62,840 nt of DNA from positions 1 to 62,840 of the forward strand of contig NZ_JAUYZI010000038.1 of the NCBI RefSeq assembly GCF_030700245.1, in the 5' to 3' direction. The stretch is from Methylobacterium amylolyticum (GTDB lineage: Bacteria > Pseudomonadota > Alphaproteobacteria > Rhizobiales > Beijerinckiaceae). Position numbers and translations under genes: made by a program. Below, in pieces: positions 26,909-35,662 of the stretch. Each line of letters begins with the position of its first letter. Within the stretch, counting starts at the first letter, position 1. The notes below the pieces were generated by a model. The model was not told where the DNA came from. It did no database searches and saw nothing but the letters and a program-made list of their open reading frames with translations.

Positions 26909-27907
26909 ATGGGCGCCGGACAGCCCCTCGTCCGGCTCGCCGGGATCCGCTTCGGCTACCGGGACCGTCCCGTGCTGGAAGGGATCGACCTCGCCCTGGA
27001 GGCCGGGGAGACGCTGGCGCTCCTCGGGCCGAACGGGGCCGGCAAGACCTCGCTGATGCGCCTCGCCGCCGGCCGCCTCGCCCCGGCCGCCGGCACCGTG
27101 CGGATCGACGGCGCCGACCCGTTCCGGGAGCGCGCGGCGCGGCGCGGCATCGGCTGGGTCCCGCAGGAGATCGCCCTCTACCCGCGGCTGACGGTCGCCG
27201 AGAACCTGTCGGTCTTCGCCCAGCTCGCGGGCGTGCCCCGGCGGGCGCGGCGGGCGGCCCTGGCCGAGGCCCTGGCGCTGGCCGACATCGCCGCCGTGGC
27301 GGACAGCTTGGTCGCCACCCTGTCGGGCGGCTTCCGGCGCCGGGTCAACATCGCCGCGAGCCTGATGAACCGCCCGCGCCTCGTGCTGCTCGACGAGCCG
27401 ACGAGCGGCGTCGACCTCGCCGCCCGGGCGGCGATCCACGGGGTGCTCGCGCGGCTGCGGGCGGAGGGCACGGCGATCCTGCTGACCACCCACGACTTCT
27501 CCGAGGCCGAGCGGCTGGCCGACCGCGTCGCCTTCCTCGCGCAGGGCCGGGTGGTCCGCGAGGGCCGCCTCGCCGACATGCTGGCGGCGCTCCGGGTCGG
27601 CGCCCCGGAGCGGGAGCTGATCCTGACCGCCGCCGCCGACCCCGCCGCCGAGGCCGCCCTGCGCCGCGCCGGCTTCGCCCCCGCCGAGGCGGACGGTCTG
27701 CGCTGGCGCGAGCGGCGCGCGCACGGGCATCCCGGGCTCGACGGCGCGGCCCTGCTCGGTTCTCTCCGCGCCCAGGGCGTGCCGGTGGCCGAGGTGCGGG
27801 TGCGCGCCCCGGGCCTGGAGGCGCTCTACCTCGACGCCGTGCGGCCGCGGGACGTGCGCGCCGACCCGATCGCGGGCCCGGCCCGCAGCCGCGGGGCCGC
27901 CCGGTGA
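26909..27907 (+). CDS. ABC transporter ATP-binding protein
   Basis: A 332-residue ATPase with Walker A GPNGAGKT (40-47), Q-loop VPQEIALY (about 85), the ABC signature LSGGFRRRVNIAASL (138-152), Walker B LVLLDEPTSG (158-167) and switch His in LLTTHDF (195). It resembles the CcmA/DrrA export subfamily. It lies nine bases after the DUF2141 gene and overlaps the permease start by four bases, so these three genes and the desaturase are probably one transcript. Substrate inferred from context: a carotenoid or related lipid. Confidence 0.92.
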   Translation: MGAGQPLVRLAGIRFGYRDRPVLEGIDLALEAGETLALLGPNGAGKTSLMRLAAGRLAPAAGTVRIDGADPFRERAARRGIGWVPQEIALYPRLTVAENLSVFAQLAGVPRRARRAALAEALALADIAAVADSLVATLSGGFRRRVNIAASLMNRPRLVLLDEPTSGVDLAARAAIHGVLARLRAEGTAILLTTHDFSEAERLADRVAFLAQGRVVREGRLADMLAALRVGAPERELILTAAADPAAEAALRRAGFAPAEADGLRWRERRAHGHPGLDGAALLGSLRAQGVPVAEVRVRAPGLEALYLDAVRPRDVRADPIAGPARSRGAAR

Positions 27908-29133
27908 TCGGCGCCGCCTTCCGGGTGATGCTGCTCACCCTCCTGCGCGACCGCGCCGCCCTGGCGATGGCCTTCGCGCTGCCGACGGTCCTGTTCGCGA
28001 TCTTCGCCGCGATCTTCTCCGGGGCGATCGGCGACCGCATCCGCATCCATCTCGGGCTGGCGGATTTCGCCGGCACGCCGGCCACGCACCGCCTGGTGGA
28101 CGCCCTGATCGCCGACCCCTCGCTGCGCGTCACGCGGCTCGCGGCGCGGGATCTCGACGCCGTGGTCCGCGCGGTGCGCTCCGGCGAGGTCGACGTGGCG
28201 CTGGCGCTGCGCGGCGACCTGATCGCCAGCCCCTCCGGCGCGGCCGGCACCGACGCCCCCGCCCCCGCCCCCGATGCCGACCAGCCGGTGGTGCTGGTGG
28301 AGAACCCGGCGCGGGCGCTCGCCACGCCGATCGCGCTCGGCCAGCTCCAGCGCGTCCTCAACGCGGCCCTGCCGGACGTCGTGCTGTCCCGGGTGGTGGC
28401 CGACGTGGAGCGCACCGGCAAGATCGGCCCGGACGAGCGCAAGTTCCTGGACGAGGCCTTCGCCGAGCAGCGGGCGCGCAAGGAGCCGTTTGCCTTCGCC
28501 GACCTCGTCGAGCGGCGCACCACCGTCGCGGGCGCGGCCAACGCCCGGGTCGGCTACTATGCGGGCGCGATCACCGCCGTGTTCCTGCTGTTCGCCGCCA
28601 TGCAGGGCGCGCTGTCGCTGGTGGACGAGCGCGAATCGGGCCTGAGCGACCGCCTGTCGGCCGGGCCGGGCGGCCTCGCCGTCGTGGTGCTCGGCAAGTT
28701 CGCGTTCCTGACCGCGCAGGGGATGGTCCAGGCCGGGCTGATCGTCTGCGCCGCCGCCCTGCTCTATGGCGTCGCGATCGGCCCGCACTGGCCGGCCTTC
28801 CTCGCCGCCTGCGCCCTGATCGCGGCCATGGCCGCGGGCCTCGCGCTCGCCGCCTGCGCGCTGGCCGCCACCCGCCAGCAGGCGCAACTGGCCGCGACCT
28901 TCGGCGTGCTGCTGGTCTCGGCGGTGGGCGGCTCGATGGTGCCCCGCTTCCTCATGCCCCCCTGGCTGCAACAGGCCGGCTGGCTGACCCCGAACGCCTG
29001 GGCGATCGAGGCCTATCAGGCCGCCCTCGGCGAGGGGTTCGGCGCGGCCGCTCCGGCGCTGGTGGTGCTGGCCGCGGCGGCGCTCGCGGGGCTCGGCGTG
29101 GCGGTGGCCGCCGTCTCGCGGCAGGGCACCTGA
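27904..29133 (+). CDS. ABC-2 type transporter permease
   Basis: The 409-residue protein has an N-terminal helix (about 13-38), a soluble periplasmic loop of about 190 residues, then five to six helices in the C-terminal half, including ALSLVDERESGLSDRLSAGPGGLAVVVLGKF, the typical ABC-2 export permease pattern (ABC2_membrane_3 type). Starts with GTG 27904 overlapping the ATPase stop. With the ATPase it forms a full exporter, probably as a dimer of the pair. Confidence 0.9.
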   Translation: MIGAAFRVMLLTLLRDRAALAMAFALPTVLFAIFAAIFSGAIGDRIRIHLGLADFAGTPATHRLVDALIADPSLRVTRLAARDLDAVVRAVRSGEVDVALALRGDLIASPSGAAGTDAPAPAPDADQPVVLVENPARALATPIALGQLQRVLNAALPDVVLSRVVADVERTGKIGPDERKFLDEAFAEQRARKEPFAFADLVERRTTVAGAANARVGYYAGAITAVFLLFAAMQGALSLVDERESGLSDRLSAGPGGLAVVVLGKFAFLTAQGMVQAGLIVCAAALLYGVAIGPHWPAFLAACALIAAMAAGLALAACALAATRQQAQLAATFGVLLVSAVGGSMVPRFLMPPWLQQAGWLTPNAWAIEAYQAALGEGFGAAAPALVVLAAAALAGLGVAVAAVSRQGT

Positions 29134-29167
29134 CGCCGTCCCGCCGAGGCCGGATCCGGCGCGAACC

Positions 29168-29554
29168 TCAGCGTCCGCGGTGGGAGTTCGGCCAGATCGC
29201 CGACACGCTCGCCATCCGGGCGATGCGCGCGATCTGCTCGCCGCTGGCCTTGACGACGAAGCTGCCGGAGGTCGGCAGGTAGGTTTCCGGGAGGTTGCCG
29301 GTGATCTGGGCGATGTCCTCCCGGGACGCCGCGATCTTCGATGCCGCCGATGCCTCCGCGCCGGGATCCGGCGGGGCGAAGCGGAAGCTCGGCTTGCCCC
29401 GCAGGCTCGACGTCGCCCGCACGGCCGTTTCCAGCTTCGGCATCGGCAGGTCCAGTTCCACGATCACGGTGTGGGCCGTCGCCGTCTCCGCGACCGCCTC
29501 GCTGCGCAGGCCGTCGGACTGAATCTTCGCGAGTACGGTGGCTGCCAGATCCAT
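29168..29554 (-). CDS. Small protein resembling the subtilase N-terminal propeptide region
   Basis: A 128-residue protein without signal peptide. Residues 94-123 (PTSGSFVVKASGEQIARIAR... IWPN) align by eye with residues 151-180 of the neighbouring protease (TSGSAIITVRDEDLARI... IYPN), and TVIVELDLP (29-37) aligns with the protease's FDVIVRMRRP (26-35). It therefore looks like a free-standing copy of the protease's propeptide-like region, which in subtilases acts as folding chaperone and inhibitor. It lies 110 bp downstream of the protease on the same strand. Function as an inhibitor/immunity protein is inference; no named family recognised. Confidence 0.7.
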   Translation of the reverse strand: MDLAATVLAKIQSDGLRSEAVAETATAHTVIVELDLPMPKLETAVRATSSLRGKPSFRFAPPDPGAEASAASKIAASREDIAQITGNLPETYLPTSGSFVVKASGEQIARIARMASVSAIWPNSHRGR

Positions 29555-29664
29555 GATCGTCGTCCCCGGCGCGGTTGGAAGATCCGCCGCGGACGGGGAT
29601 CCGCCCCGGAGCGCGACGAAACTTCAACGACACTGTAAGCGCCGTGGAGCGTGCGGCAAAGGCC

Positions 29665-31275
29665 CTAAGGATGCCTTCTCGGGGAGCTGCCCACGACGGC
29701 GTGCGCGGGCCGCGACGAGGGGCCGTACCCGAGATCCCTGGCGAAGCCGATCGCCCGCAGGATGTCGAGCCTGCCGAACCCGAAGCGATGGTTCTGCCCG
29801 GCCTCGCCGAGTTCCTCGGATGAGCCGGTCAGGAGGTCCTGGATGAGGAAGGCGCGGTCGCCGGGGGGCTCATCCTTGATGTTCGTGGCGCTCAGCAGCA
29901 GCGCGATGGCCCCGGCGACGTGCGGCGTGGCCATCGAAGTGCCGTTGAAGTGCTCCCACCCGCCGCCGGGCACGGACGACCACACCGCGACGCCGGGCGC
30001 GGAGATATCCGGCTTCGAGTAGAGCAGCGGCAGCGCTTCCGGCGGGAAGTAGCTCGACGTCTGGATGATCTGCGTCCGGCCGCCGCTGAAGCCTGCCGCC
30101 AGATCGTTCTGGTCGGTCGCGCCGACCGCGAAGGCGAAGTAGTCGCTCCCGGGGGAGCCGCTGGTCTGGCTGCCCTCGTTGCCGATCGCGGCGACGACGG
30201 GAATGCCCACGCGCATCGCGCTGAGGATCGCGCGCGTATACGTGTTGGGGGTCGCCGGCCCGAGGACGAAGGCGCCGAGCGACAGGCTGATGACGTCGAC
30301 CCCGAGGTTGACCGCCCAGTCGATGCCGGCCAGCACCTGCGCGTCCGTGCCGCCGCGCTGCCCGTCGAGCACGAGGGCCGCGGCCAGACGGGCCTCCGGC
30401 GCCACGCCGATCCACCGGCCGCTCGCGTCGCCGCCGACGATCGTCCCGGCGCAATGCGTGCCGTGGCGGTCGCTGTCGTGCGCCGTCGACCCCTGCACCT
30501 CGACGCCCGTGGCGTCGAACTCCGCCCAGTGCTTGATCTTTCCCTTGAGGTCGGGGTGGTCGGGATCCACGCCCGTGTCGAGGAGACCGACCAGGACGCC
30601 ATCGCCGCGGCACCCGTAGGCGCCCCACGCCCCGAGGGCAGCGATGCGGCGGATGCCCCAACTGCTGGCCTTGTTGTCCTCGATCGCTTCGGGGACCTTC
30701 CTGGGGACCGCCACCGGCGGCACGAACAGCCTCCGGTTCGGGTAGATATCCTCGATCCCGGGGACGGCCTCGACGATCCGGGCCAGATCCTCGTCCCGGA
30801 CGGTGATGATGGCGCTGCCGGACGTCCAGAACGGGATCGGGTCCAGCGCGTTCGGCTTGGTCGCGGACACGGCCGCCTTGGCTTCCCGGACGGCATCGGA
30901 CTGGATCAGCGGGTCGAGTGCGGCGAGGCTCGCCGACCGCAGGCCCTCGACGGTGCTCAACCGGCCGCGGGGGTCGATCGCGCTCGCGACCTCCGCCGCG
31001 AGGCTCTGCCTGTCGCTCTGGACGGCCCGGCTCGCCGTCCTGCCTCTGCGGGGCGGGCGGGCGTTCTGGATCTCCCGCCGCTGCGGCAGGAAATCCCGCG
31101 CCGAGATCGACAGCCGCCGCCGGTTGAACGCCGACGAGACCGTATCGATGAGCGAGCGCTCCTCGTCGTCGGGACGACGCATCCGCACGATCACGTCGAA
31201 GGTCCGTTCCTCCGTCGTATCGCGGATCATCTCGATCTGTCTGGCGAGGCGCCGTTTGGTCTCCTCCGAACTCAC
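29665..31275 (-). CDS. Subtilisin-like serine protease (S8 family), apparently intracellular
   Basis: The 536-residue protein has a complete catalytic triad: Asp233 in VGLLDTGVDPDHPDL, His271 in DRHGTHCAGTIVGG and Ser447 in FNGTSMATPHVAG, with the oxyanion Asn366 in AAIGNEG. A non-catalytic N-terminal region of about 200 residues has a helical part, an Arg-rich linker (about 66-90) and a propeptide-like segment (148-182). No signal peptide or membrane helix is seen. It starts at GTG 31275 behind a GAGGGGGGAG site. Base composition is less GC-rich than the flanking carotenoid genes, consistent with acquisition. Confidence 0.9.
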   Translation of the reverse strand: MSSEETKRRLARQIEMIRDTTEERTFDVIVRMRRPDDEERSLIDTVSSAFNRRRLSISARDFLPQRREIQNARPPRRGRTASRAVQSDRQSLAAEVASAIDPRGRLSTVEGLRSASLAALDPLIQSDAVREAKAAVSATKPNALDPIPFWTSGSAIITVRDEDLARIVEAVPGIEDIYPNRRLFVPPVAVPRKVPEAIEDNKASSWGIRRIAALGAWGAYGCRGDGVLVGLLDTGVDPDHPDLKGKIKHWAEFDATGVEVQGSTAHDSDRHGTHCAGTIVGGDASGRWIGVAPEARLAAALVLDGQRGGTDAQVLAGIDWAVNLGVDVISLSLGAFVLGPATPNTYTRAILSAMRVGIPVVAAIGNEGSQTSGSPGSDYFAFAVGATDQNDLAAGFSGGRTQIIQTSSYFPPEALPLLYSKPDISAPGVAVWSSVPGGGWEHFNGTSMATPHVAGAIALLLSATNIKDEPPGDRAFLIQDLLTGSSEELGEAGQNHRFGFGRLDILRAIGFARDLGYGPSSRPAHAVVGSSPRRHP

Positions 31276-31400
31276 GCGTCCACTCCCCCCTCTCGATTCG
31301 CGAAGGATTTATGGAATGGTAGATTTCAGGTTTCAATAACCAACCTCAAATTATTATCGAGGCCGGACTCAGGGAGCGCGATGCCGATGCCTTCGGCGAT
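31276..31400. promoter_or_regulatory. AT-rich divergent intergenic region between protease and desaturase
   Basis: Positions 31300-31365 are far richer in A and T (for example TTTCAATAACCAACC and AAATTATTATCG) than anything nearby. This is likely where protease expression begins, and it may mark the junction of the acquired segment. No specific operator or sigma consensus could be assigned. Confidence 0.5.
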
Positions 31401-31541
31401 TGGTCCCACCGACCCATCGCGCGGAGGCCGCGACGCCAGCGACCGCTTGGCGCGTTGACCGCATCCGCCCCAGGCCTAGCTTCCCGTCAGCGGGCCGCGC
31501 CGTCTCAGGCGCCCCTCGGCCCCCGGGAGCGACCGAGCAGC

Positions 31542-33125
31542 ATGAGCCAGGATTCGACGGTCGCGGTGATCGGCTCGGGGCTCGGCGGGCTCGCCGCCGC
31601 CTGCGTGGCGGCCGCGCGGGGCCACCGCGTCACCGTCTACGACAAGAACGGCTGGCTCGGCGGCAAGGCCGCGGTGCTGCACGAGGGCGGCTTCCGGTTC
31701 GACATGGGGCCGACGATCCTCACCGTGCCGCGGGTGCTGGAGCGGGTCTTCGCCGAGGCCGGGCGCAGCGTCCACGACTACATGGACCTGCGCCGCCTCG
31801 ACCCGCAATGGCGCTGCTTCTTCGACGACGGCAGCCGCATCGACCTGATGCAGGATGTCGACCGGATGGCCGGCGACATGGACCGCTTCGCGCCGGGCCT
31901 CGGAGCGGGCGAGGGCTACAAGCGGTTCATCGCGCTCTCCGAGCACCTGCACGGCGTGTCGGAGCGGTTCTTCTTCTGGAAGCCGGTCGAGGACCTGTTC
32001 GACACGATCAACATCCGCGCCAACATGAACCCCGGCACGCTGCGCGACGTACTGTCCCTGCGCATGCACGCCTCGGTCGCCTCGACCATCCGCGGCAAGG
32101 TGAAGGACGCGCGGCTCGCGCAGATGCTCGACCACTTCGTGCAGTATGTCGGCTCCTCGCCCTACGGCGCGCCGGCCGTGCTCTGCGCCATCGCCCACAT
32201 GCAGACGGCGGAGGGGGTCTGGTATCCGATGGGCGGCACCCGCGCCGTGGCCGAGGGCTTGGCCAAGCTCGCCGAGGAACTCGGCGCGACGCTGAAGGCC
32301 GGCGTCGAGGTCACGGGCATCGAGACCGCGAACGGAGCGGTGCGCGGGGTGCGCACGTCCGAGGGCGTCACGCCCTACGACGCGGTCATCTCCAATATGG
32401 ACGCGGTGCGCACCTACCGCGAGCTCGTCGGCGGCGCGCCGGCGAAAGCCATCGCGAAGAAGAACCCCGAGCCGGCCTGCTCCGGCGTGGTGCTCTATCT
32501 CGGGCTGAAGGAGCGCTACGAGCACCTCGCCCACCACGACTTCGTCTTCTCTCGGGACCCGGAAGAGGAGTTCGACGCCATCTACCGCCGCGGCGAGCCG
32601 GCCCCGGACCCGACCGCCTACCTCGCCGCGCCGTCGAGCACCGACCCGTCGGTGGCCCCGGAGGGGGGCGAGGCGCTCTACGTCCTCGTCCACACGCCCT
32701 ACCTGCGGCCGGGGCACGACTGGCGCCCCGACGGGCCGCTGTTCCAGGGCTACCGCCGGACCATCCTCGACAAGCTGAAGCGCACCGCCGGCCTCCACGA
32801 CCTCGAGGACCGCATCGTCGTCGAGCGCCACCTGACGCCCCAGGACATCCACGAGCGCTACCGGGTGCTCAACGGGGCGATCTACGGGCTCGCCTCCCAT
32901 GGCCGGGTGATGGGCGCGTTCAAGCCCGGCAACCGCTCGCGGGCGGTGCGCGGCCTCTACCTCGCGGGCGGGGCCGCCCATCCGGGGCCCGGCATGCCGA
33001 TGGTGATGATGTCGGGCTGGATCGCCGCGGACGCGCTCGATCAGGATGCGCGCGGCGCGCGGGACCAGGACGCCCGGGGCGCGCGGGACCAGGACGCCCG
33101 GGGCGCGCTGCGCGCCTCGGCGTGA
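31542..33125 (+). CDS. Second carotenoid desaturase/oxygenase (CrtN/CrtP-like)
   Basis: A 527-residue FAD enzyme with VAVIGSGLGGLAAACVAAARG (about 8), GGKAAVLHEGGFRFDMGPTI, VWYPMGGTRAVAEGLAKLAEELG and the terminal FAD motif GLYLAGGAAHPGPGMPMVMMSG (about 470). In the C30 pathway CrtN desaturates diapophytoene and CrtP oxidises terminal methyls; sequence alone does not separate them. The last 25 residues are three copies of a seven-residue DARGARDQ-type unit coded by 21-bp tandem repeats (33047-33112), an odd lineage-specific tail. ATG 31542 precedes the FAD loop. Confidence 0.88.
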   Translation: MSQDSTVAVIGSGLGGLAAACVAAARGHRVTVYDKNGWLGGKAAVLHEGGFRFDMGPTILTVPRVLERVFAEAGRSVHDYMDLRRLDPQWRCFFDDGSRIDLMQDVDRMAGDMDRFAPGLGAGEGYKRFIALSEHLHGVSERFFFWKPVEDLFDTINIRANMNPGTLRDVLSLRMHASVASTIRGKVKDARLAQMLDHFVQYVGSSPYGAPAVLCAIAHMQTAEGVWYPMGGTRAVAEGLAKLAEELGATLKAGVEVTGIETANGAVRGVRTSEGVTPYDAVISNMDAVRTYRELVGGAPAKAIAKKNPEPACSGVVLYLGLKERYEHLAHHDFVFSRDPEEEFDAIYRRGEPAPDPTAYLAAPSSTDPSVAPEGGEALYVLVHTPYLRPGHDWRPDGPLFQGYRRTILDKLKRTAGLHDLEDRIVVERHLTPQDIHERYRVLNGAIYGLASHGRVMGAFKPGNRSRAVRGLYLAGGAAHPGPGMPMVMMSGWIAADALDQDARGARDQDARGARDQDARGALRASA

Positions 33126-33132
33126 GGTCCCG

Positions 33133-33939
33133 GTGAGGCGGTCCGCCGAGCCGGCGCCGGTCTCGCCGCTGCTGCGCCGCTTCATGGCGGTCTGGTTCGC
33201 GCGCTACCTGCACCGCCACCTCGACGCCCTGCGCCTGCCCCTGTGGAGCGCGCCGCCCGCCGACCATGCGGGGCCGGTCGTCGTCTACTGCAACCACCCC
33301 GCGTGGTGGGACGCGCTGGTGCTGATCGTGCTGGCCGCCCGCACCTGCCCCGAGCGGGACAACCGGGCGCCGTTCGACGCGGCGATGCTCCGGAAATACC
33401 GGATCTTCGAGCGGCTCGGCGCCTTCGGGGTCGACCTCGACAGCCCGCGCGGCGGCGCCCAGTTCCTGGCCGCGGCGCGGGGCATCCTGGCGCGGCCCGG
33501 CAGCGCGCTGTGGATCACCGCGCAGGGGCGGTTCGCCGACGTGCGCGCCCGGCCGCTCGACCTGCGCCCCGGCGTCGCCCGGCTGCCGGAGATCGCCCCC
33601 GAGGCCCTGTTCGTGCCGCTCGCCCTCGAATACGCCTTCTGGGACGAGCGCGGGGCCGGCGCCTTCGCGGCCTTCGGCCCGGGCGTCCCCGGCGCCGCAC
33701 TGGCCGCCCTGCCGAGGTCCGAGCGGCTCGCCCGGATGGAGGGGGACCTCGCCGCCCTGCTCGACCGCCTGGGACGCGACGTCGTCAGCCGCGAGCCGGC
33801 GCGCTTCCGCACCCTGGTCGCGGGGCGCAAGGGCGTCGGCGGCGTCTACGACCTGTGGCGCCGGCTCGCGGCGCGGCTCGCGGGCCGCCGCTTCGATCCC
33901 GCCCACCGTCCCGTCAACGGCGGGGATCGCGCGGCGTGA
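33133..33939 (+). CDS. PlsC-like acyltransferase
   Basis: The 268-residue protein has the glycerolipid acyltransferase block I NHPAWWD (HX4D, about 55-61) and later ITAQGRFADVRARPLDL (block III-like). Starting at GTG 33133, only seven bases after the desaturase stop, it is almost certainly cotranscribed with it. In this context it probably acylates a glycosylated carotenoid (the role of CrtO in staphyloxanthin synthesis, though CrtO is a different family). It could instead be a general phospholipid acyltransferase. Confidence 0.85.
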   Translation: MRRSAEPAPVSPLLRRFMAVWFARYLHRHLDALRLPLWSAPPADHAGPVVVYCNHPAWWDALVLIVLAARTCPERDNRAPFDAAMLRKYRIFERLGAFGVDLDSPRGGAQFLAAARGILARPGSALWITAQGRFADVRARPLDLRPGVARLPEIAPEALFVPLALEYAFWDERGAGAFAAFGPGVPGAALAALPRSERLARMEGDLAALLDRLGRDVVSREPARFRTLVAGRKGVGGVYDLWRRLAARLAGRRFDPAHRPVNGGDRAA

Positions 33940-34011
33940 GATTTTGGTGCATCGATCGCCACGAGCAGACAGAACGTGGCGAGGCCGGACGGCGGACGAT
34001 CTGAAGCGGCG

Positions 34012-35148
34012 ATGCACGACACCCTCCTGACCGCCCTCGCCCTGCTCTGCCTGCTGGCGGCCGGGCTTCCGGCCGCCCTGGCGGCGGTGAACCTCTCCGT
34101 GCTGCGCCCCCCCGCGCCCGGGCCGGACGGCGGCCTCGTCTCGATCCTGATCCCCGCCCGCAACGAGGCGGCCAACATCGTCGGCACCGTGCGGGCGGCG
34201 CTGGCGAGCGCCGACGTGCCGGTCGAGGTGATCGTCGGCGACGACCACTCCACAGACGCCACCCCCGACCTCGTCCGGGGGATCGGCGACCCGCGCCTGC
34301 GGCTGGCGCCGATCCCCGCCCTGCCGGACGGCTGGACCGGCAAGAACAACGCCTGCGTCCACATGGCCGGCCTCGCCCGGGGCCGCCACCTGCTGTTCCT
34401 CGACGCCGACGTGCGCCTGGAGCCGGGGGCCGCCGCCGCCCTCGCGGGCCACGCCCGCCGGACCGGCGCCGCCCTCGTCAGCGGCGTGCCGCGCCAGCGC
34501 ATGGACACGCTGGGCGAGCGGCTGACCGTGCCGACCATCAACCTGCTGCTGCTCGGCTACCTGCCGGTGCCGCTGATGCGGCGGCGGCCCGACCCGTCGC
34601 TGGGGGCCGCCTGCGGGCAGCTCATGCTGATCGAGGCCGCGGCCTACGCCGCCACCGGCGGCCACGGCGCGGTGCGCGACACGCTGCACGACGGCGTGCG
34701 CCTGCCCCGGGCGCTGCGCGCGGCCGGCTACCGGACCGACCTTGTGGCCGGGGCGGACCTCGCGACCTGCCGGATGTACGACGGGTTCACGGGGGCCTGG
34801 GCCGGGTTCTCGAAGAACGCCCACGAGGGCATGGCCACCGCCCGCGCCCTCCCCGTCTGGACGCTCCTGCTCGGCCTCGGCCACCTGCTGCCGCCGGTGA
34901 TGGTGCTGGCCGGCGTGTTCGGACTTCTCCCGCCCGCCGCATGGGCCGCTTCCGCCCTGGCGCTGATCCTGTCGCTCGGCACCCGCGCGGCGATCACCCG
35001 GGCCACGCGCGAGCCGTTCGCCACGGTCCCGCTGCACCCGGCCACCGTGCTCACCGCGCTCGCCATCCAGTGGAACGTGCTGCTGCGCCGCGAGCGGGCG
35101 GGGGCGGCGACGTGGAAGGGCCGCAGCTACCCGGTCGGCGGCGCCTGA
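34012..35148 (+). CDS. Family 2 glycosyltransferase, CrtQ-like
   Basis: A 378-residue membrane-bound GT2 enzyme with an N-terminal helix (about 3-26), SILIPARNEAANI (about 44), DDHSTDATPD (77-86), the conserved GWTGKNNAC (108-115), DAD (131-133) and two to three C-terminal helices. The GWTGKxxAC motif and topology match CrtQ (4,4'-diaponeurosporenoate glycosyltransferase) and hopanoid HpnI/B-type enzymes. Given neighbouring desaturase and acyltransferase genes, glycosylation of a C30 carotenoid acid is most likely. Its last 22 bases overlap the convergent cutA gene. Confidence 0.87.
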   Translation: MHDTLLTALALLCLLAAGLPAALAAVNLSVLRPPAPGPDGGLVSILIPARNEAANIVGTVRAALASADVPVEVIVGDDHSTDATPDLVRGIGDPRLRLAPIPALPDGWTGKNNACVHMAGLARGRHLLFLDADVRLEPGAAAALAGHARRTGAALVSGVPRQRMDTLGERLTVPTINLLLLGYLPVPLMRRRPDPSLGAACGQLMLIEAAAYAATGGHGAVRDTLHDGVRLPRALRAAGYRTDLVAGADLATCRMYDGFTGAWAGFSKNAHEGMATARALPVWTLLLGLGHLLPPVMVLAGVFGLLPPAAWAASALALILSLGTRAAITRATREPFATVPLHPATVLTALAIQWNVLLRRERAGAATWKGRSYPVGGA

Positions 35149-35489
35149 GGGGCATGGCCCGCATCCGCCCCCGGCTGCGTCTCGGCGAGGATCCAGGCGG
35201 CGGTGTCGGGGTCGGCCTCCGCCACGGGCAGGTGCAGGATGATCGGCGTCTCGTAGGGGTGGCAGGCCTTCAGCGCGGCGGCGAGCGCCGCCTTCAGCCC
35301 CTCGCGGCTCTTGAGGAGCGCGACGACCTCGTCGGCCCGCTCGACCGCGCCCTTCCAGGCGTAGACCGACTGCATCCCCGGCAGGACGTTGACGCAGGCG
35401 ACGAGCCGCTCCCGCACCAGCGCCTCGCCGATCGTCAGCGCCGAGGCGGCGTCGGGAAAGGTCGTGTAGACGAGGAGCGGACGCTCCAT
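35127..35489 (-). CDS. cutA: Divalent-cation tolerance protein CutA
   Basis: The 120-residue protein has the CutA1 fold pattern: VYTTFPDAASALTIGEALVRERLVACVNVLPG, SVYAWKGAVERADEVVALLKS and ALKACHPYETPIILHLPV. CutA proteins are trimeric, PII-like cytoplasmic proteins linked to copper tolerance in E. coli, with the true ligand uncertain. It ends inside the last codons of the convergent glycosyltransferase gene (22-bp overlap). Confidence 0.95.
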   Translation of the reverse strand: MERPLLVYTTFPDAASALTIGEALVRERLVACVNVLPGMQSVYAWKGAVERADEVVALLKSREGLKAALAAALKACHPYETPIILHLPVAEADPDTAAWILAETQPGADAGHAPQAPPTG

Positions 35490-35662
35490 GCTATGCCTCC
35501 TCCGGCGGGACAGGTCCGACCGACGCCCCGCGGACGACCGGGCGGTTCGCTCTTGAACGCCGCGCTCACCCGCCGGACCGGCAGCCGCCGCGGCGGGGAG
35601 CGCTCACAGGGATGGGAGCCGTGACATGAGCCGGACACGCCGCCCGGGTTACCTGTAGCGCC

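Noticed and set aside
24349..26910. 853-codon minus-strand open frame opposite the desaturase
   Set aside because: Arg/Pro/Gln-rich low-complexity translation; antisense artefact of high GC.
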